DNA of 64,000 bases from Oscarella lobularis. Lineage: Eukaryota; Porifera; Homoscleromorpha; Homosclerophorida; Oscarellidae. Position numbers and translations under genes: made by a program. Where the stretch lies: NCBI RefSeq assembly GCF_947507565.1, contig NC_089176.1, positions 124,001-188,000 on the forward strand, in the 5' to 3' direction. Below the pieces are notes generated by a model. It was not told the origin of the DNA. It saw only the letters and a list, made by a program, of their open reading frames with translations, and searched no databases. Position 1 is the first letter of the stretch. Every line of letters begins with the position of its first letter. Of this stretch, positions 58,101 to 64,000 are shown piece after piece.

Positions 58101-61100
58101 GTGTCGTCTAAATCAAAAAGCACTGCGTTCGAAGCAGCAATAGAGACAGCTGATCCCGATTCAAAGAATTCCACGTCTCTATTAGCACCTACTGCCGACG
58201 GACCGTTCAGATCAATCGCGGGCGGATCGTTGACAGTAATGAATTGAATCAAGGAGTAGGCGTAATTGCTGGAAAGTCCTTCGTCGTCAACCACGTTTAT
58301 TTTGATTAGTCGATCAACGGAAGAGACGTTGTCCAAATCGTTCGAATACGCCACCGTCTCCAACATGAACGAATAATTTTCGACTGAAGATCGACCTGTC
58401 ATTACAGCTACGGATCGGTCGGATGAGTTGACGAATATGCCTGGAATGACGCCAGTTACAACGAGCTGATCACCCGGCTGAGGATTGACTATTTGCACTA
58501 CCGCTGACGTCATCTCAAAGCTGTCAGAATCTTCGATCAACGCAACGTGCGTCACCGAAAGGTTTCCCGCGCCTTCGACATACGAGAAAGTGTAATTGGT
58601 GAAGTCGGGTCCTACGCTCAAGTGTGGCGCATCTTGGAGCGTCGCTATCGTGACATTCGCGTAAGCCGTAGCATTCAACGAATTCGAATCTTGGACAATA
58701 ACCGATATTCGTCTAAATAACGGCGGCGAAGGCTCGTCTCCGGTGTGCTGATACTCCAGAGAACGAATCACCTCTTGAAAGTCGTGCGGATAAGCGGGAC
58801 CGTCCAATAGGAGAGTGTAGTTTGCTTCAGCAGTTACGATAACGTTGGAATTGGCCACCGTGGCTCTGATCAATTCTCGGTCGCCGTCCTGTCCGTTTGT
58901 AATGAAGACTTTGACGTACTGCAAGCGAATGGTTTCACCGTGGCTGTCCTGATCTATCAGCGTCGCATCGTGTCGCGCTATTTTCACAGGAGGGCCTTCC
59001 TCCACAAACTGCTGACCGAAATCTACGCCAGGAACGTTTGGCCCGTTTAGATCCAAAATCGGAGCGAGGTCATTCGTCAACAGAAAACGCACGTTGACGG
59101 AAGTAGATACGCTAGTGTGAAGGCCGTCGTAGATAACAATACGTATTGAAACGTTTTGATGCACTGGTTCTGTTTCTGAATTGACGAAATGAATTCGCCT
59201 TATCATTGACGAGTAATTGCTAGTCGTTGCACTTCCGAACAACAGAATAGACTCTGTCCCTCGTGCAAAGCGTGCCGTGAAGCCGGGCAGCAGAGCGTCG
59301 TCTTGAAGTGATATGCTATTGGGGCTGGGTTCTCCTGTGCAACGAAGAAGACAAGCTAGTTCGTGAGCGCTGAGAGAGGCGTCTATAAACGCCAATCCCC
59401 AGAGCGTGCCAGTCCAAGCATTAGGAGTCGATGGATAGCCGCCAACGTAAAGAACACCGGACCAGTCTTCCAGAGCAGAAGTCTTTTTGCTTGCAATGAA
59501 CGCGCCGTCGACGTAGAGAAAGAGGTTCGAATCGTGGTGAGTAAGAGCAAAATTGTGCCACGCCGAAGGAGGCTCATTCCACAGAGGAAGAAGTTTGAAG
59601 ACGAACGCTTCCTTGCTAAATTCCAAAGTTAGTTCGCTTCCGTTGAGCGATAAGACAAATGACGTGTCTCCGCTGCTGTTTACCTTTGCAGCAATGACGC
59701 CGCCCTCCGAACTTCCATTCGCTACAAACCAACCGGTTATAGTCCAGTTTCCAGCAAGACGATACGGCGGTCGATTTCCGCTGGAAACGAAATTCCCGTT
59801 GAGAACACGACCGTCTGTCCAGACGTCAAATTTATCCACACACTGATTGAGTACGTACGATGAATTTTCGAAGCAAGGTGAGTCTGCAAGTCTGCTCTCG
59901 AGATGCCGCAGTTCGGGTGTTATTATATCAATTCGAGCACCCTGGAGAGGAAATAGTCCGCTGTCGTCCGAATCCTTGACGACGGCATTAGGAAAAACAT
60001 CTACAGGTGCGCTCTCTTCAACAAATATTACTTCAGCGGTGGATAGTTCAATTATCGGCACATTGTCATTTTCGTGACGAGAAATTAACGTCAAAATTGC
60101 TTCTGAACTGATAAAATTGCCGTCCGATACTTGGACGATGACCAGTCGATGCTCAGGGGGAGGCTCGTCTCTTTTGTTGACAAAATACAAATTATTCAGC
60201 ATTTCCCTCATCTCCGTAATAGGAATCGGTCCACGCACTATCAATTCCATACCACGTCGCCCGTACAAAACGTGTCCGGCGCTGACGTCAATTCGATCGA
60301 TCAAGACCGACTCGTCGCAGGCGAAAAGACACGCGACGTCACGTCTAGCTATCGTTCCCGCTCTCGCGGCGACGCCCCAGAGCTGACCGACAAAAAGATC
60401 TCCGCCGTCTGTGCCGCCCAATTCGTAACGACCACTACCCGTACGAACACTGGGAGTTATGATGTCGAAAGACTGAAAACTTGTGCCGTCGACGTAGAGC
60501 AAAGACGAATAGAGAACGGGCGAAAAGAGCAAAGCGACGTGATGCCATTTTCCATCCGAAATCGACAGACCGCGAGAGGAAACGTCGTACGTAAGTCGCA
60601 CCGTAGAAGTGGACGATAAATAAGAGAGAGAAAAGACGTTTCCTCGAACGGACAAAGAGAATAAGACGTCATTGCTGCTGGAAACGAATGACACAATGGT
60701 CCCGCCGCCGTGAGAAGAAACGTTCACCCACGCCGTGAGAGTCATACTGCTTACTCCCAAATCGGCGATAACGAGTTCGGTTGGCTTTGACAATGTCACG
60801 CTGCTTCTTCCATCAAATGTCATAACGCCTGTATCGTCAACGACTCGGCCTGAAGGTGCCGCCGCGCCGCTCAAGTCCACGCCATTGCTAATAGAGCATC
60901 GATCGAATTCGTGAAGAAATCCTTTTTGCCCTCGAACGCAGTATGGTGTCGTCACGACGGGAAGAGAGCCAGTTACTGAACGTAGAACAACAGTAGCGTT
61001 TTCCATATGAACAAGAAGAGCCGAATCGAAGTCAGTCAACGTTAGACCGTCGCCAATGAGAGTGTAAAGAGTCGTTTCGTCGTAGAACTCAACCGACGGC

Positions 61101-64000
61101 GAAAAAACGACGTTAGGCGCATTATCGTTTGCATCGGTGAGCGCGATTCGAACAGTAGCCGATCCCGTTTGTTGAACATCACCGGAGTCGCTCGCTTCGA
61201 CGACGAGAGAAAAGCTACGAGAACCGGCGTCTTCGTAGTCGAGACTCCTTTGCACGGTGACGGCACCGGTTGTCGGGTCGACGGCGAAAAGCGAGTCCGC
61301 GTCCCCTGAAGTTAAATTGTACGTGATTGCTCCGTTGCGACCGTCGTCTAAGTCAGTTGCCGTGACGACGACGACCAGCGAGCCAAGTGGAGCGTCTTCG
61401 CGGATCGTCTTTGAGTAGATCAACTGATTAAAGACGGGTGAGTGATCGTTTATATCCGTGACGGAGACGATGATATTCGCGGGATTCGATGTGAGACTTG
61501 GGCTTCCCAAGTCTCGAGCTACAACAGTCAAATTGTAACGCGATTCGCTTTCGTAGTCCAACTGATCGCTCGTCGTGCTGATAAGTCCAGAGGACGAGTT
61601 TATAGCAAAAAATCCGGAACGATCACCGTCAACAATTTCGTAACGTATGTCGCTATTAGGCCCGGGACCGTCGTTGTCTGTAGCAACGACGGTAAGTACG
61701 GAACTATCTCCTGGGGCGTGTTCTTGAACGACTGCGTGATAAACTGATTTATCAAAAACGGGAGTATTGTCGTTGACGTCTTCTATTCGTACGACGACGC
61801 GTGTCAGCGACGACATGGACGGCGATGCTCCGTCGAACGCTAAAACCGTGACATTGAGCGCGCTCGCACTTTCAAAATCAAAGCTGGAATTTGTGAAAAG
61901 AACTCCAGACGTTGAATCGACGTAGAATCGATCCTTGCTGGTGAAGAGAGAATAGCGTACGACCCCGCCAACGCCAACGTCGACGTCGATCGCGTGAACG
62001 CGCACAACGGACGTCCCAAGCTGAGCGTCTTCCTTCACAGTTGCTTCATAAAGCAACCGATCGAAAATAGGTCTATTGTCATTTACGTCTGTAATAATGA
62101 CAGTGACAGAAGCGTTGCTGGATAGCGAAGGGCTACCTCTGTCAGACGCTCTGACGGTGAAATTATAGGCGGGCGTCGTTTCTCTGTCAAAGGTTGTATT
62201 GACGTATAACAGGCCGAGAAAGCGGTCGATGTCAAATTTTCCGCTGATTCCAGTCACTGCGTACGTTATTTCCGCATTGGTGCCCAAATCTTGGTCAGTA
62301 GCGTTAACAGTGCCGAAGAGCGTTCCAACCGACGCGTTTTCAGAAACGTAAAAAGTATAGGACAAATTCGAAAAGACCGGGTAATGATCGTTGACATCTT
62401 CAACATAAACGAGAAGAGTCGCGTAGCCCGTTAAGGGATTGGCAGCACCGTCTACAGCAAGTAGCGTCACATTGTATACACCAGGGGTCAGTCGCCTCCT
62501 GACTGTCACTACTCCAGACGACGAGGCGATTTCGAAGGCATCTTCTGGCACGACTTTGTAACTGACTCTTCCCTTCTCTCCGACGTCTTCGTCTGTCGCA
62601 GCAACCGCAATCACGCGACTGCCTGAAGCCGCACTCTCGTTGATAAAAGCACTGTACGTAGACTGGTCAAAAACCGGCGCTATATCATTGGCGTCTTGCA
62701 CACGAATTTCAACCGACACCGAGCTGCTCATCGCCGGAATTCCACCATCGACAGCCACGACTTCAATTTCGTAGAAAGATCTCGTTTCTCTATCTAATTT
62801 CTTGATGAGACTGATAGCGCCGGATGTTGCGTTGATAGAAAAAGTGTCATTATCAGCATCAGTCATAAAGTACGACAATTCGGCATTCGTTCCCTCATCC
62901 TGATCAAAAGCTCTAACGACGACGATATCGAATCCAATCGGTTCCGCTTCGGATACATTCACGTAGTAGCGATTTACTTCGAAAATCGGCGTTTCGTCGT
63001 TCTCGTCGTCAACGATTACCTTGAGCGCAAGAATTCCTTCGCGAGGCGGCGAACCTTCGTCGGACGCGACGATCAACAGAGGGTGCGAATCCGCTTCTTC
63101 GCGATCAAACACCGTCGCCGTGCTCAACAATCCCGTCGTTGCATTCAGTCGAAACTTGTTCGCATCAAGCGTGCTCCTCAGAAAATAGCGGAGTCGCTCC
63201 GCGTCGCCTTCGTCGGCATCGGTCGCCGTCAAAAAGGAGACGAAGGTGCCGGACGGCTGATTCTCGTCGACGGACACGGACAGAATAGCGGGACTAAATA
63301 CAGGCGAGTTGTCGTTCACTTTGCGAATTTGAACGTAGGCCTCCGCAGGTTCGCTTACAAAATGAAGAAGATTTTGGACGGTTACCGCCACGCGACGACG
63401 GGACGTCGCATTCGGTTCGTTGGCCGAATTTTCGTAGAGCAAAGCTCTCAGCAATCGTGTGTAATTGTGTTTAGTGTTATCAGGAAGTGAGAAGTTGAAA
63501 CATTGCCCTGAACATTCTCGTACGGTGACGACACTGCAGAGATGAACGTCTGCATTGCACTCGATCGTCTCGTTTGCGCCGTCGAGAGGATTCAGTATTT
63601 GTACTTGCAAGGAAGAGAAACAGTCTTTGTCGCAGGGGCTTAACAGAGAAGACGTTTTCGGGCTTGCAATCGGTACTCCCGTCGAGTTTTCCACAAACAC
63701 CACTACGTAGTCGAAGCCGGCCGGCAAATCGCTGTCGAGAAACACCTCAGGACGCTCGTCAAATTGTACTTCGACGAACGCGAACGTCGGCACACTTCCG
63801 TTTCCCGGTTCATCAAACACTTGAAAAGAAATCGCCACTGTCTCTTTGGCGGGATTGTCTGCCGCGTTCGAAAAGCTCACGCCCAGCAACACTTGCTCGT
63901 ATACCGTAGCCGGTTCGGCGATCGAGCCGCTGACGACGAGACTGCGATTGTCAGGACGGCTCGCAAATAGGCTCGTGTTTCGTAGATCGACGTCCAGACG
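43118..64000 (-). CDS. Giant cadherin with LamG, receptor L-domain and EGF parts; 5' end cut by window
   Basis: One open exon of 6,960 codons runs from the window edge to the stop at 43118; the start lies outside. Residue 1 is at 64000. About 31 cadherin repeats with DxNDN/PVF linkers fall in three blocks: EC1-7 (about 215-965), EC8-20 (2210-3575) and EC21-31 (4865-6015). After each of the first two blocks come two LamG/concanavalin-like domains (for example GKWHHVALLF and LYVDG) and then several VNDPP-type beta-sandwich units. A third set of such units follows EC31. Residues 6440-6710 form a leucine-rich receptor L-domain-like region (LKNLDGLGRLASLDSLIL, LRTVGGWFVIRSNEAL), then one EGF domain (CLNGGNCSNL to CDCHDDYYGLTCS). 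A possible SEA-like juxtamembrane part, a TM helix (FFVLLCSAIIVLLIASVIVG) and a tail of about 47 residues follow. I see no beta-catenin-binding motif. It is probably an adhesion or signalling surface protein. Confidence 0.95.
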   Translation of the reverse strand, partial: RLDVDLRNTSLFASRPDNRSLVVSGSIAEPATVYEQVLLGVSFSNAADNPAKETVAISFQVFDEPGNGSVPTFAFVEVQFDERPEVFLDSDLPAGFDYVVVFVENSTGVPIASPKTSSLLSPCDKDCFSSLQVQILNPLDGANETIECNADVHLCSVVTVRECSGQCFNFSLPDNTKHNYTRLLRALLYENSANEPNATSRRRVAVTVQNLLHFVSEPAEAYVQIRKVNDNSPVFSPAILSVSVDENQPSGTFVSFLTATDADEGDAERLRYFLRSTLDANKFRLNATTGLLSTATVFDREEADSHPLLIVASDEGSPPREGILALKVIVDDENDETPIFEVNRYYVNVSEAEPIGFDIVVVRAFDQDEGTNAELSYFMTDADNDTFSINATSGAISLIKKLDRETRSFYEIEVVAVDGGIPAMSSSVSVEIRVQDANDIAPVFDQSTYSAFINESAASGSRVIAVAATDEDVGEKGRVSYKVVPEDAFEIASSSGVVTVRRRLTPGVYNVTLLAVDGAANPLTGYATLLVYVEDVNDHYPVFSNLSYTFYVSENASVGTLFGTVNATDQDLGTNAEITYAVTGISGKFDIDRFLGLLYVNTTFDRETTPAYNFTVRASDRGSPSLSSNASVTVIITDVNDNRPIFDRLLYEATVKEDAQLGTSVVRVHAIDVDVGVGGVVRYSLFTSKDRFYVDSTSGVLFTNSSFDFESASALNVTVLAFDGASPSMSSLTRVVVRIEDVNDNTPVFDKSVYHAVVQEHAPGDSSVLTVVATDNDGPGPNSDIRYEIVDGDRSGFFAINSSSGLISTTSDQLDYESESRYNLTVVARDLGSPSLTSNPANIIVSVTDINDHSPVFNQLIYSKTIREDAPLGSLVVVVTATDLDDGRNGAITYNLTSGDADSLFAVDPTTGAVTVQRSLDYEDAGSRSFSLVVEASDSGDVQQTGSATVRIALTDANDNAPNVVFSPSVEFYDETTLYTLIGDGLTLTDFDSALLVHMENATVVLRSVTGSLPVVTTPYCVRGQKGFLHEFDRCSISNGVDLSGAAAPSGRVVDDTGVMTFDGRSSVTLSKPTELVIADLGVSSMTLTAWVNVSSHGGGTIVSFVSSSNDVLFSLSVRGNVFSLSYLSSTSTVRLTYDVSSRGLSISDGKWHHVALLFSPVLYSSLLYVDGTSFQSFDIITPSVRTGSGRYELGGTDGGDLFVGQLWGVAARAGTIARRDVACLFACDESVLIDRIDVSAGHVLYGRRGMELIVRGPIPITEMREMLNNLYFVNKRDEPPPEHRLVIVQVSDGNFISSEAILTLISRHENDNVPIIELSTAEVIFVEESAPVDVFPNAVVKDSDDSGLFPLQGARIDIITPELRHLESRLADSPCFENSSYVLNQCVDKFDVWTDGRVLNGNFVSSGNRPPYRLAGNWTITGWFVANGSSEGGVIAAKVNSSGDTSFVLSLNGSELTLEFSKEAFVFKLLPLWNEPPSAWHNFALTHHDSNLFLYVDGAFIASKKTSALEDWSGVLYVGGYPSTPNAWTGTLWGLAFIDASLSAHELACLLRCTGEPSPNSISLQDDALLPGFTARFARGTESILLFGSATTSNYSSMIRRIHFVNSETEPVHQNVSIRIVIYDGLHTSVSTSVNVRFLLTNDLAPILDLNGPNVPGVDFGQQFVEEGPPVKIARHDATLIDQDSHGETIRLQYVKVFITNGQDGDRELIRATVANSNVIVTAEANYTLLLDGPAYPHDFQEVIRSLEYQHTGDEPSPPLFRRISVIVQDSNSLNATAYANVTIATLQDAPHLSVGPDFTNYTFSYVEGAGNLSVTHVALIEDSDSFEMTSAVVQIVNPQPGDQLVVTGVIPGIFVNSSDRSVAVMTGRSSVENYSFMLETVAYSNDLDNVSSVDRLIKINVVDDEGLSSNYAYSLIQFITVNDPPAIDLNGPSAVGANRDVEFFESGSAVSIAASNAVLFDLDDTHLLSLTMELNGTGSIYVSANSSNSIPAVISSGGRRLTFTGPALVEDFETALLSVFYVDVSDEPSGETKTVTVSVSDGKNTSVAITRVIVRLFNDAPVLDLNATDLTTVDLQVVYQEDSEPLTLIDSTIMSLSDQDGNSIARVDVWFYNRVNESDEFLLFNSTHYGAITTITSFSQVWHAVFDFPRPLSLANARSFLSTFQYANTADEPDPGLHPREVVFRVSDGNDSSNNVSVVINLLLTNDYAPEFHLSEYSVSVPENVSNDFTVLTFGASDRDRNSGEINFKLLDRANYAPFDGPFSLTQHRIVTNFSAHRVDRESQAVYRLLLLAVDSEIPQRTGTANVTITLLDVNDNDPVIAPLPFRLFSVPENLPVGSNVLNVSASDADAGSNGRISYFIRSGNADNSFSIDAMTGRCTLVKQLDYEDVKGYLLVIVAQDGGSPMRSAEARVSIFVTDVNDNAPKFLKSLYSSSVTENQPSHPFLQVEASDADSGANGRRSYGIIDGNSDALFSIDSLTGFVSTTGPLDREVKSSYALTLIVWDSGVPKLNGTASAIIEVLDENDNAPAFTKTQYYGSTNENEGSGAVVATLTVSDRDSVTVFTYNVTGGTGLGFFHLRVDSSNSSLVDVLSSVPLDRETTENFTLYVDVVDLASPNIYKASTQVDVTIRDVNDNAPVFINDPYRVEVPENVSSGNSTIFVARAVDVDAGTNGDVFYSIGDGNPGGAFAIRPDSGDVYVAGSLDRETNDRFYLSIIAMDNGTPSLSSEAILTVVVTDVNDNAPTFTSPSYDRQVSEKEAPGYTVAIVSASDADIGINGVIRYFLGTSDDDLVVVDELTGVVTLNRSLDRETVPVHVIEIIARDLGRPSLESTANLTIYVVDENDNAPNFTQAVYRPDVPENSPAGTFVVRLDARDRDGASTGSLTYNLENSSPGFSVNATTGVVTTEVVLDRESIAVYYLRVSVSDGTFKGYADVVVTVADANDNSPRFIGSPFVGFADENQPSGQFVLQIVASDSDTGLNSELLYSISGPGSSEFFVNSSTGSLLTNAVLNRERTSSYSFTATVRDSGSPFFSISTSVDLTVLDVNDNAPVFSQAKYFAAISESVRTGFSVSVSISATDADSGTNAKVIYSLPTSPSSFQIDQTTGDVTVAGAIDRESVPLYNLTVQAADDGTPSLSSTARIIIEILDSNDNSPQFINLPASVSVTEDAPIGTRLTRIVAQDMDESLNGEVFISISSGNVNGAFNITPDGLLRTANVLDRETLDAYTIELTASDRGFPAQSTVASITIIVDDVDDNEPVFLQSFYQFTVLENVDVGSVVGPVRAVDADAGSNAIVTYSIENEAGSVIPFAVNSTSGEIVTTQTLDRELATEYNVTVLANNLTSTPALVQIRLRDVNDNAPKFIEPEYNASVVESAAIGYVVLQLSAIDLDQGANGKIVYSISSGNADQKFAVDPDTGILSVAAGLDRERVPFYTLMIVAIDGGSPSLRGFVQVDIGIADFNDEPPVFDVSLYTESLPEDSSPGRSISRVHATDADAGLNGLITYSILNETTLFAIRSSSGDIYLNESLDYERQRLYELLVVAQDGGTPALIGTARLVVTVTNVNDNPPVINLPTSVSGPFVRHSTTVSLSSGVSITDPDSAVSSGADILLQNATVRILEPEEHYLPSFNLPCPYDADPYKKLISCGIPGGPVDLIADSFYERGAISDSRGLVSFLGGYVAVPDDYVYHQLSDPHFSISLWISDLKLGRETLLAKTDVTSGLTIYSLEYDKDQIEFIYLPEGSTTNLNALSFICPHSFLSDLSSWHYVAVTQDYPNLMIIVDNSNCSFKLTQRAEASNDGSIFLGTAQPSSGTTFSGKMWGAFASSTALSTFDVTCLRSCNFPQVTGQLALQSPVPMSDPVKVHFSGMDCCLVFEGEATAQHYSDLLRLLQYYTTDGKPYPGARLVEYTVHDGRFQSTSKTLTVLLEYLDDNPPELSRSSTPAIFVEGRETLLGKSLIVNDPDVLVPQNLTGALAWISSPYLSPNGTLGCAFDFEKSKDFARCGGASSNATSLVSSGLRLSGSAQLTDGDAVLDLSQGTGFADGNLAALVSGGRQATLSAFLRLESGETDGYVFVKHSLDRQTLYYSLHFGFQAKQIKFTYKGKATSADFDVFWILEPSQVLNDANWHHLAVSVDFPEIILYFDGRASSPVFIRSQDGRIYQQLEEEIFDAEGVFSLGARLPGVEFLQGRLTKVELSSASAHSVEVNCVVGCGEYLALASQHPLVTAAIASDSRTVTLQGKATIQVYSALLSSLIYGDHVEEPLPVERAVTLSVSNEQQTSANLTVPIPIELVNDQTPELDLDLTSSGSDYFTTFIEDSGEVSLVATNFSLKDADTGPLNLTSINVTLNNAVDGDEEYVRAENYGWVNVVQSVNHSLVLMGPASIEDFHHALQLVVYGNSGQRPTSTTREISFVVSDANGKLTSIPVFSYVRIVPINDPPNVVFAGNADLTTVSAQFDEMAGVVYLFSDRLSITDPDSDFLAFATATLQPSPDSPLESLRIDVSADLSALVTVNFINNTLTIRGNANRSVYENLINSLQYVNSKNPPSDEQRSVTLSVSDGTSSSEARFVFIKLSTVNDPPEIHLNGVSGQNYTTVFVEEGSPVSIASSQAIVVDLDSLTLQELSVEILRPVVVDDSLEVTAVVPSGVRCNYSRHPRALLLCQGPSSAVEYQRLLRSVRYANLADEPSSESRLIRVLAVDNESAISEPAFSQIGIQLVNDPPKLQINVSARLVFIERGLPVHFASSGSIDDPDSPSLSAIEVELPSPYDANTEEIVNPFPSLFNVSSYAHSNGLTFTFQSATGSASVQSYSSLLTGLQYANRASQLTGDGRDIAVRVTDGTDYSATVVVTVTFTIINDFAPEFVNRSTTFHVSEAAKSGTVIGTISAVDRDGNDVVAYSIAPPLNNTFAIGERTGEISLSSSSKSGLDRENVSQYLLDVWARDDGVPSRSSSTLVTIDVSDVNDNAPVFLDGSFLTAKVSENVSVGDTVTRLLASDRDVGSNGMISFFLVTGGSGTFGLNSSTGELYTTAPLDREATGMYSLTVRAEDGGNPRLSVLAFLTITVEDVNDNSPLFDSAEYLFSVEENDVPGQLVGYVRAVDVDEGLNGNFTYRVDSGNFSVNPVTGEIRSARTFDRETRSTYVFNAFAIDMGMPSLEGRATVRVDIRDVNDNSPVFNQSVYSGSVFENSPRGAEVIVVYAQDADIGSNGEVIYSVKNGSGIGFFDVDARSGQVRVRGSLDRETEQHYTLVITAVDAGVAPKTAETDATVLIDILDTNDNDPVFLPDVYPITVPENSPLGLSIAQLSASDSDDGSNGRLQYFALGSDPNADLVAVNVSSGLVTVGGLFDFETSSQLDISVLVRDEGQPSRSATATLRIVVEDENDHSPVFAPGDYRVTVSEGSSAVGSELFRLNATDVDTGLGGEVRYEILFGNNGEEFSIDSVTGVVTLVKSLDFETRRSFSLGIQAEDLGNPSLFSVRLLNIDVLNVNDVLPVFEQAFYVASVPENSPLNATVVRVFATDPDNLNNTITYHIAAGPSSGNLTINPATGEVHPAIAFDREVASTFQVDILAIENGNFSLSSTVTLTIHVLDVNDLPPTFTAPIYDVVVREDLLPGSVVATVSAYDDDEGTNGDLRYSFGDSSVTAFDIDQVTGTIRLVSRLDRETTSGYNVTVRATDRAQSPLSAEALVRISVGDVNDNRPVFDRASYRFFVNESLRVGSIAFDVTARDADSGNNGTVTYALTSQQPDAVFQIDSATGIATLAKALDYETTTSYALIVTASDSARVRMSSSVSVTVTVTDTNDNAPKFAREFYSGNVRESNIAGLNVFSVLAADADSGTNGKIRYRLNNESDFSLPFAVDSVTGAITTRIPIDREARDLYDFAIEAVDQGEPAQTATVAVQIQILDQNDNSPSFDAKTFRFAVFENETSGVAIGYVHASDPDVGENGTVFYSSTNVSEFVVDRVSGTVLLNTSSLDRETISTYRFVVIAYDGGPGAGRTGTAIVVVDVEDINDSVPQLDLNSNDNSTSDYTTTFLEQSGVAVPLVGDAVVILDEDNDGNALNSTFSSIDISFVNPVSSQDVLIADDVAFPISVAHGLNRQSVLLQGPATGRQFVVALQRVRYNNTDYLNPTKSPSRRISVVLNDGRHFSRPAFVYVVIATVNDPPSVYLSGGNERNGSRIAKLGAAETSLAEMTFLTDPDSCCLRSASIELVFGEDDGHLEVNVTATNVSVVEVGSTVNLVGVDTLSTYERILRSLIYANLSKNGRVGRRVIRVRVIDEGGRESEPASFIRVDVIKTALVDLDTTSSGRDYAIEYGESNGAVFLTGRHVEIVSTSSVIHSINVTLNTPLDGSAEGLTIDASSLTGTLIQLLPYDSQSGRLTLLGPDVPSNFEKVLKTLRYENLKMGSIVVDQPSLQTRLVEFVAVENGTVSVPSTSSIVYSRDCDLARAIGVADSSYVVQTNSELKRLAPCESLRGAKLIIRCNRSCDIVSLAALKNLQLAETLEIRELPSLKNLDGLGRLASLDSLILEDNSQLATLNGVSSLLTFLPGNVMIKGNPVLSSLGALSNLRTVGGWFVIRSNEALKTLVGLGSLTSVGLDFHVDNCGVIDLEGLNNLTRVGRVLCVFDNDHLRSITALGDLREVGNDFHVAFNGELLALDGIENMRRIGGDFLVVGNSMLCYLRGRLFNNDSYWREVASDVSIHLNPKCFSTCPKVQCLNGGNCSNLIGGGFVCDCHDDYYGLTCSIAAGTSGGGVSLAAADASANFIETTVLILTIDSPKIDIDARAVERVLSQAVGNVIVHLMAVYYDSEGKEATLKTVVMSDEDALQGFVASDEITVGLDALGFNELSRRLGFIVRSYRTEEIFTRDVSAREDKQAASTNSLFTPTFFVLLCSAIIVLLIASVIVGLYIVKRRRYSKRTDATFFVNRGVDGMELATFSQPSFEWDSFVSGKDAAQQ

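Overview
The window looks like a gene-dense piece of an early-branching marine animal genome, most likely a sponge and perhaps a homoscleromorph; this is inference. It carries clearly metazoan genes (AIMP2, Antp-class homeoboxes, a giant cadherin), many introns of only about 55-120 bases, and intergenic gaps as small as 50 bases. I assigned orthologues by reading protein motifs. No database search was run, and exon joins were worked out by eye.

Layout, left to right. 1-1.7 kb: repeat debris and a frameshifted aquaporin-8-like fragment. 1.7-4.7 kb (+): NCLX-type Na+/Ca2+ exchanger. 4.9-10.2 kb (+): two related homeobox genes with the same two-exon layout, flanking gene-poor sequence. 10.5-15.6 kb (+): TELO2, a small unknown gene and AIMP2, tightly packed. 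16.1-20.2 kb (-): ATAD5. 20.9-24.2 kb (+): a plant-type LRR, multi-pass membrane protein. 24.4-32.3 kb (+): RPTOR and DCTN5. 32.4-33.5 kb (-): a haloalkane dehalogenase-like enzyme. 33.6-35.4 kb: a hairpin and a degenerate satellite-like array. 35.9-39.4 kb (+): a PLAT domain joined to a FAD sugar-lactone oxidase, with a MITE-like element in its first intron. 39.5-41.4 kb: hairpins, direct repeats and a foldback element. 41.5-42.6 kb (+): an ARF/ARL GTPase. 43.1-64.0 kb (-): one uninterrupted exon of at least 6,960 codons for a giant cadherin, cut by the right edge.

Functional links are loose. TELO2 (PIKK maturation) and RPTOR (mTORC1 scaffold) lie about 10 kb apart, and ATAD5 (PCNA unloading) sits between them. 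The most unusual items are three. The giant cadherin combines about 31 EC repeats, four LamG-like domains, a receptor L-domain-like region, an EGF domain, one TM helix and a short tail. The LRR protein has a plant-style N-cap. The MITE insertion has a target-site duplication that contains a splice acceptor.
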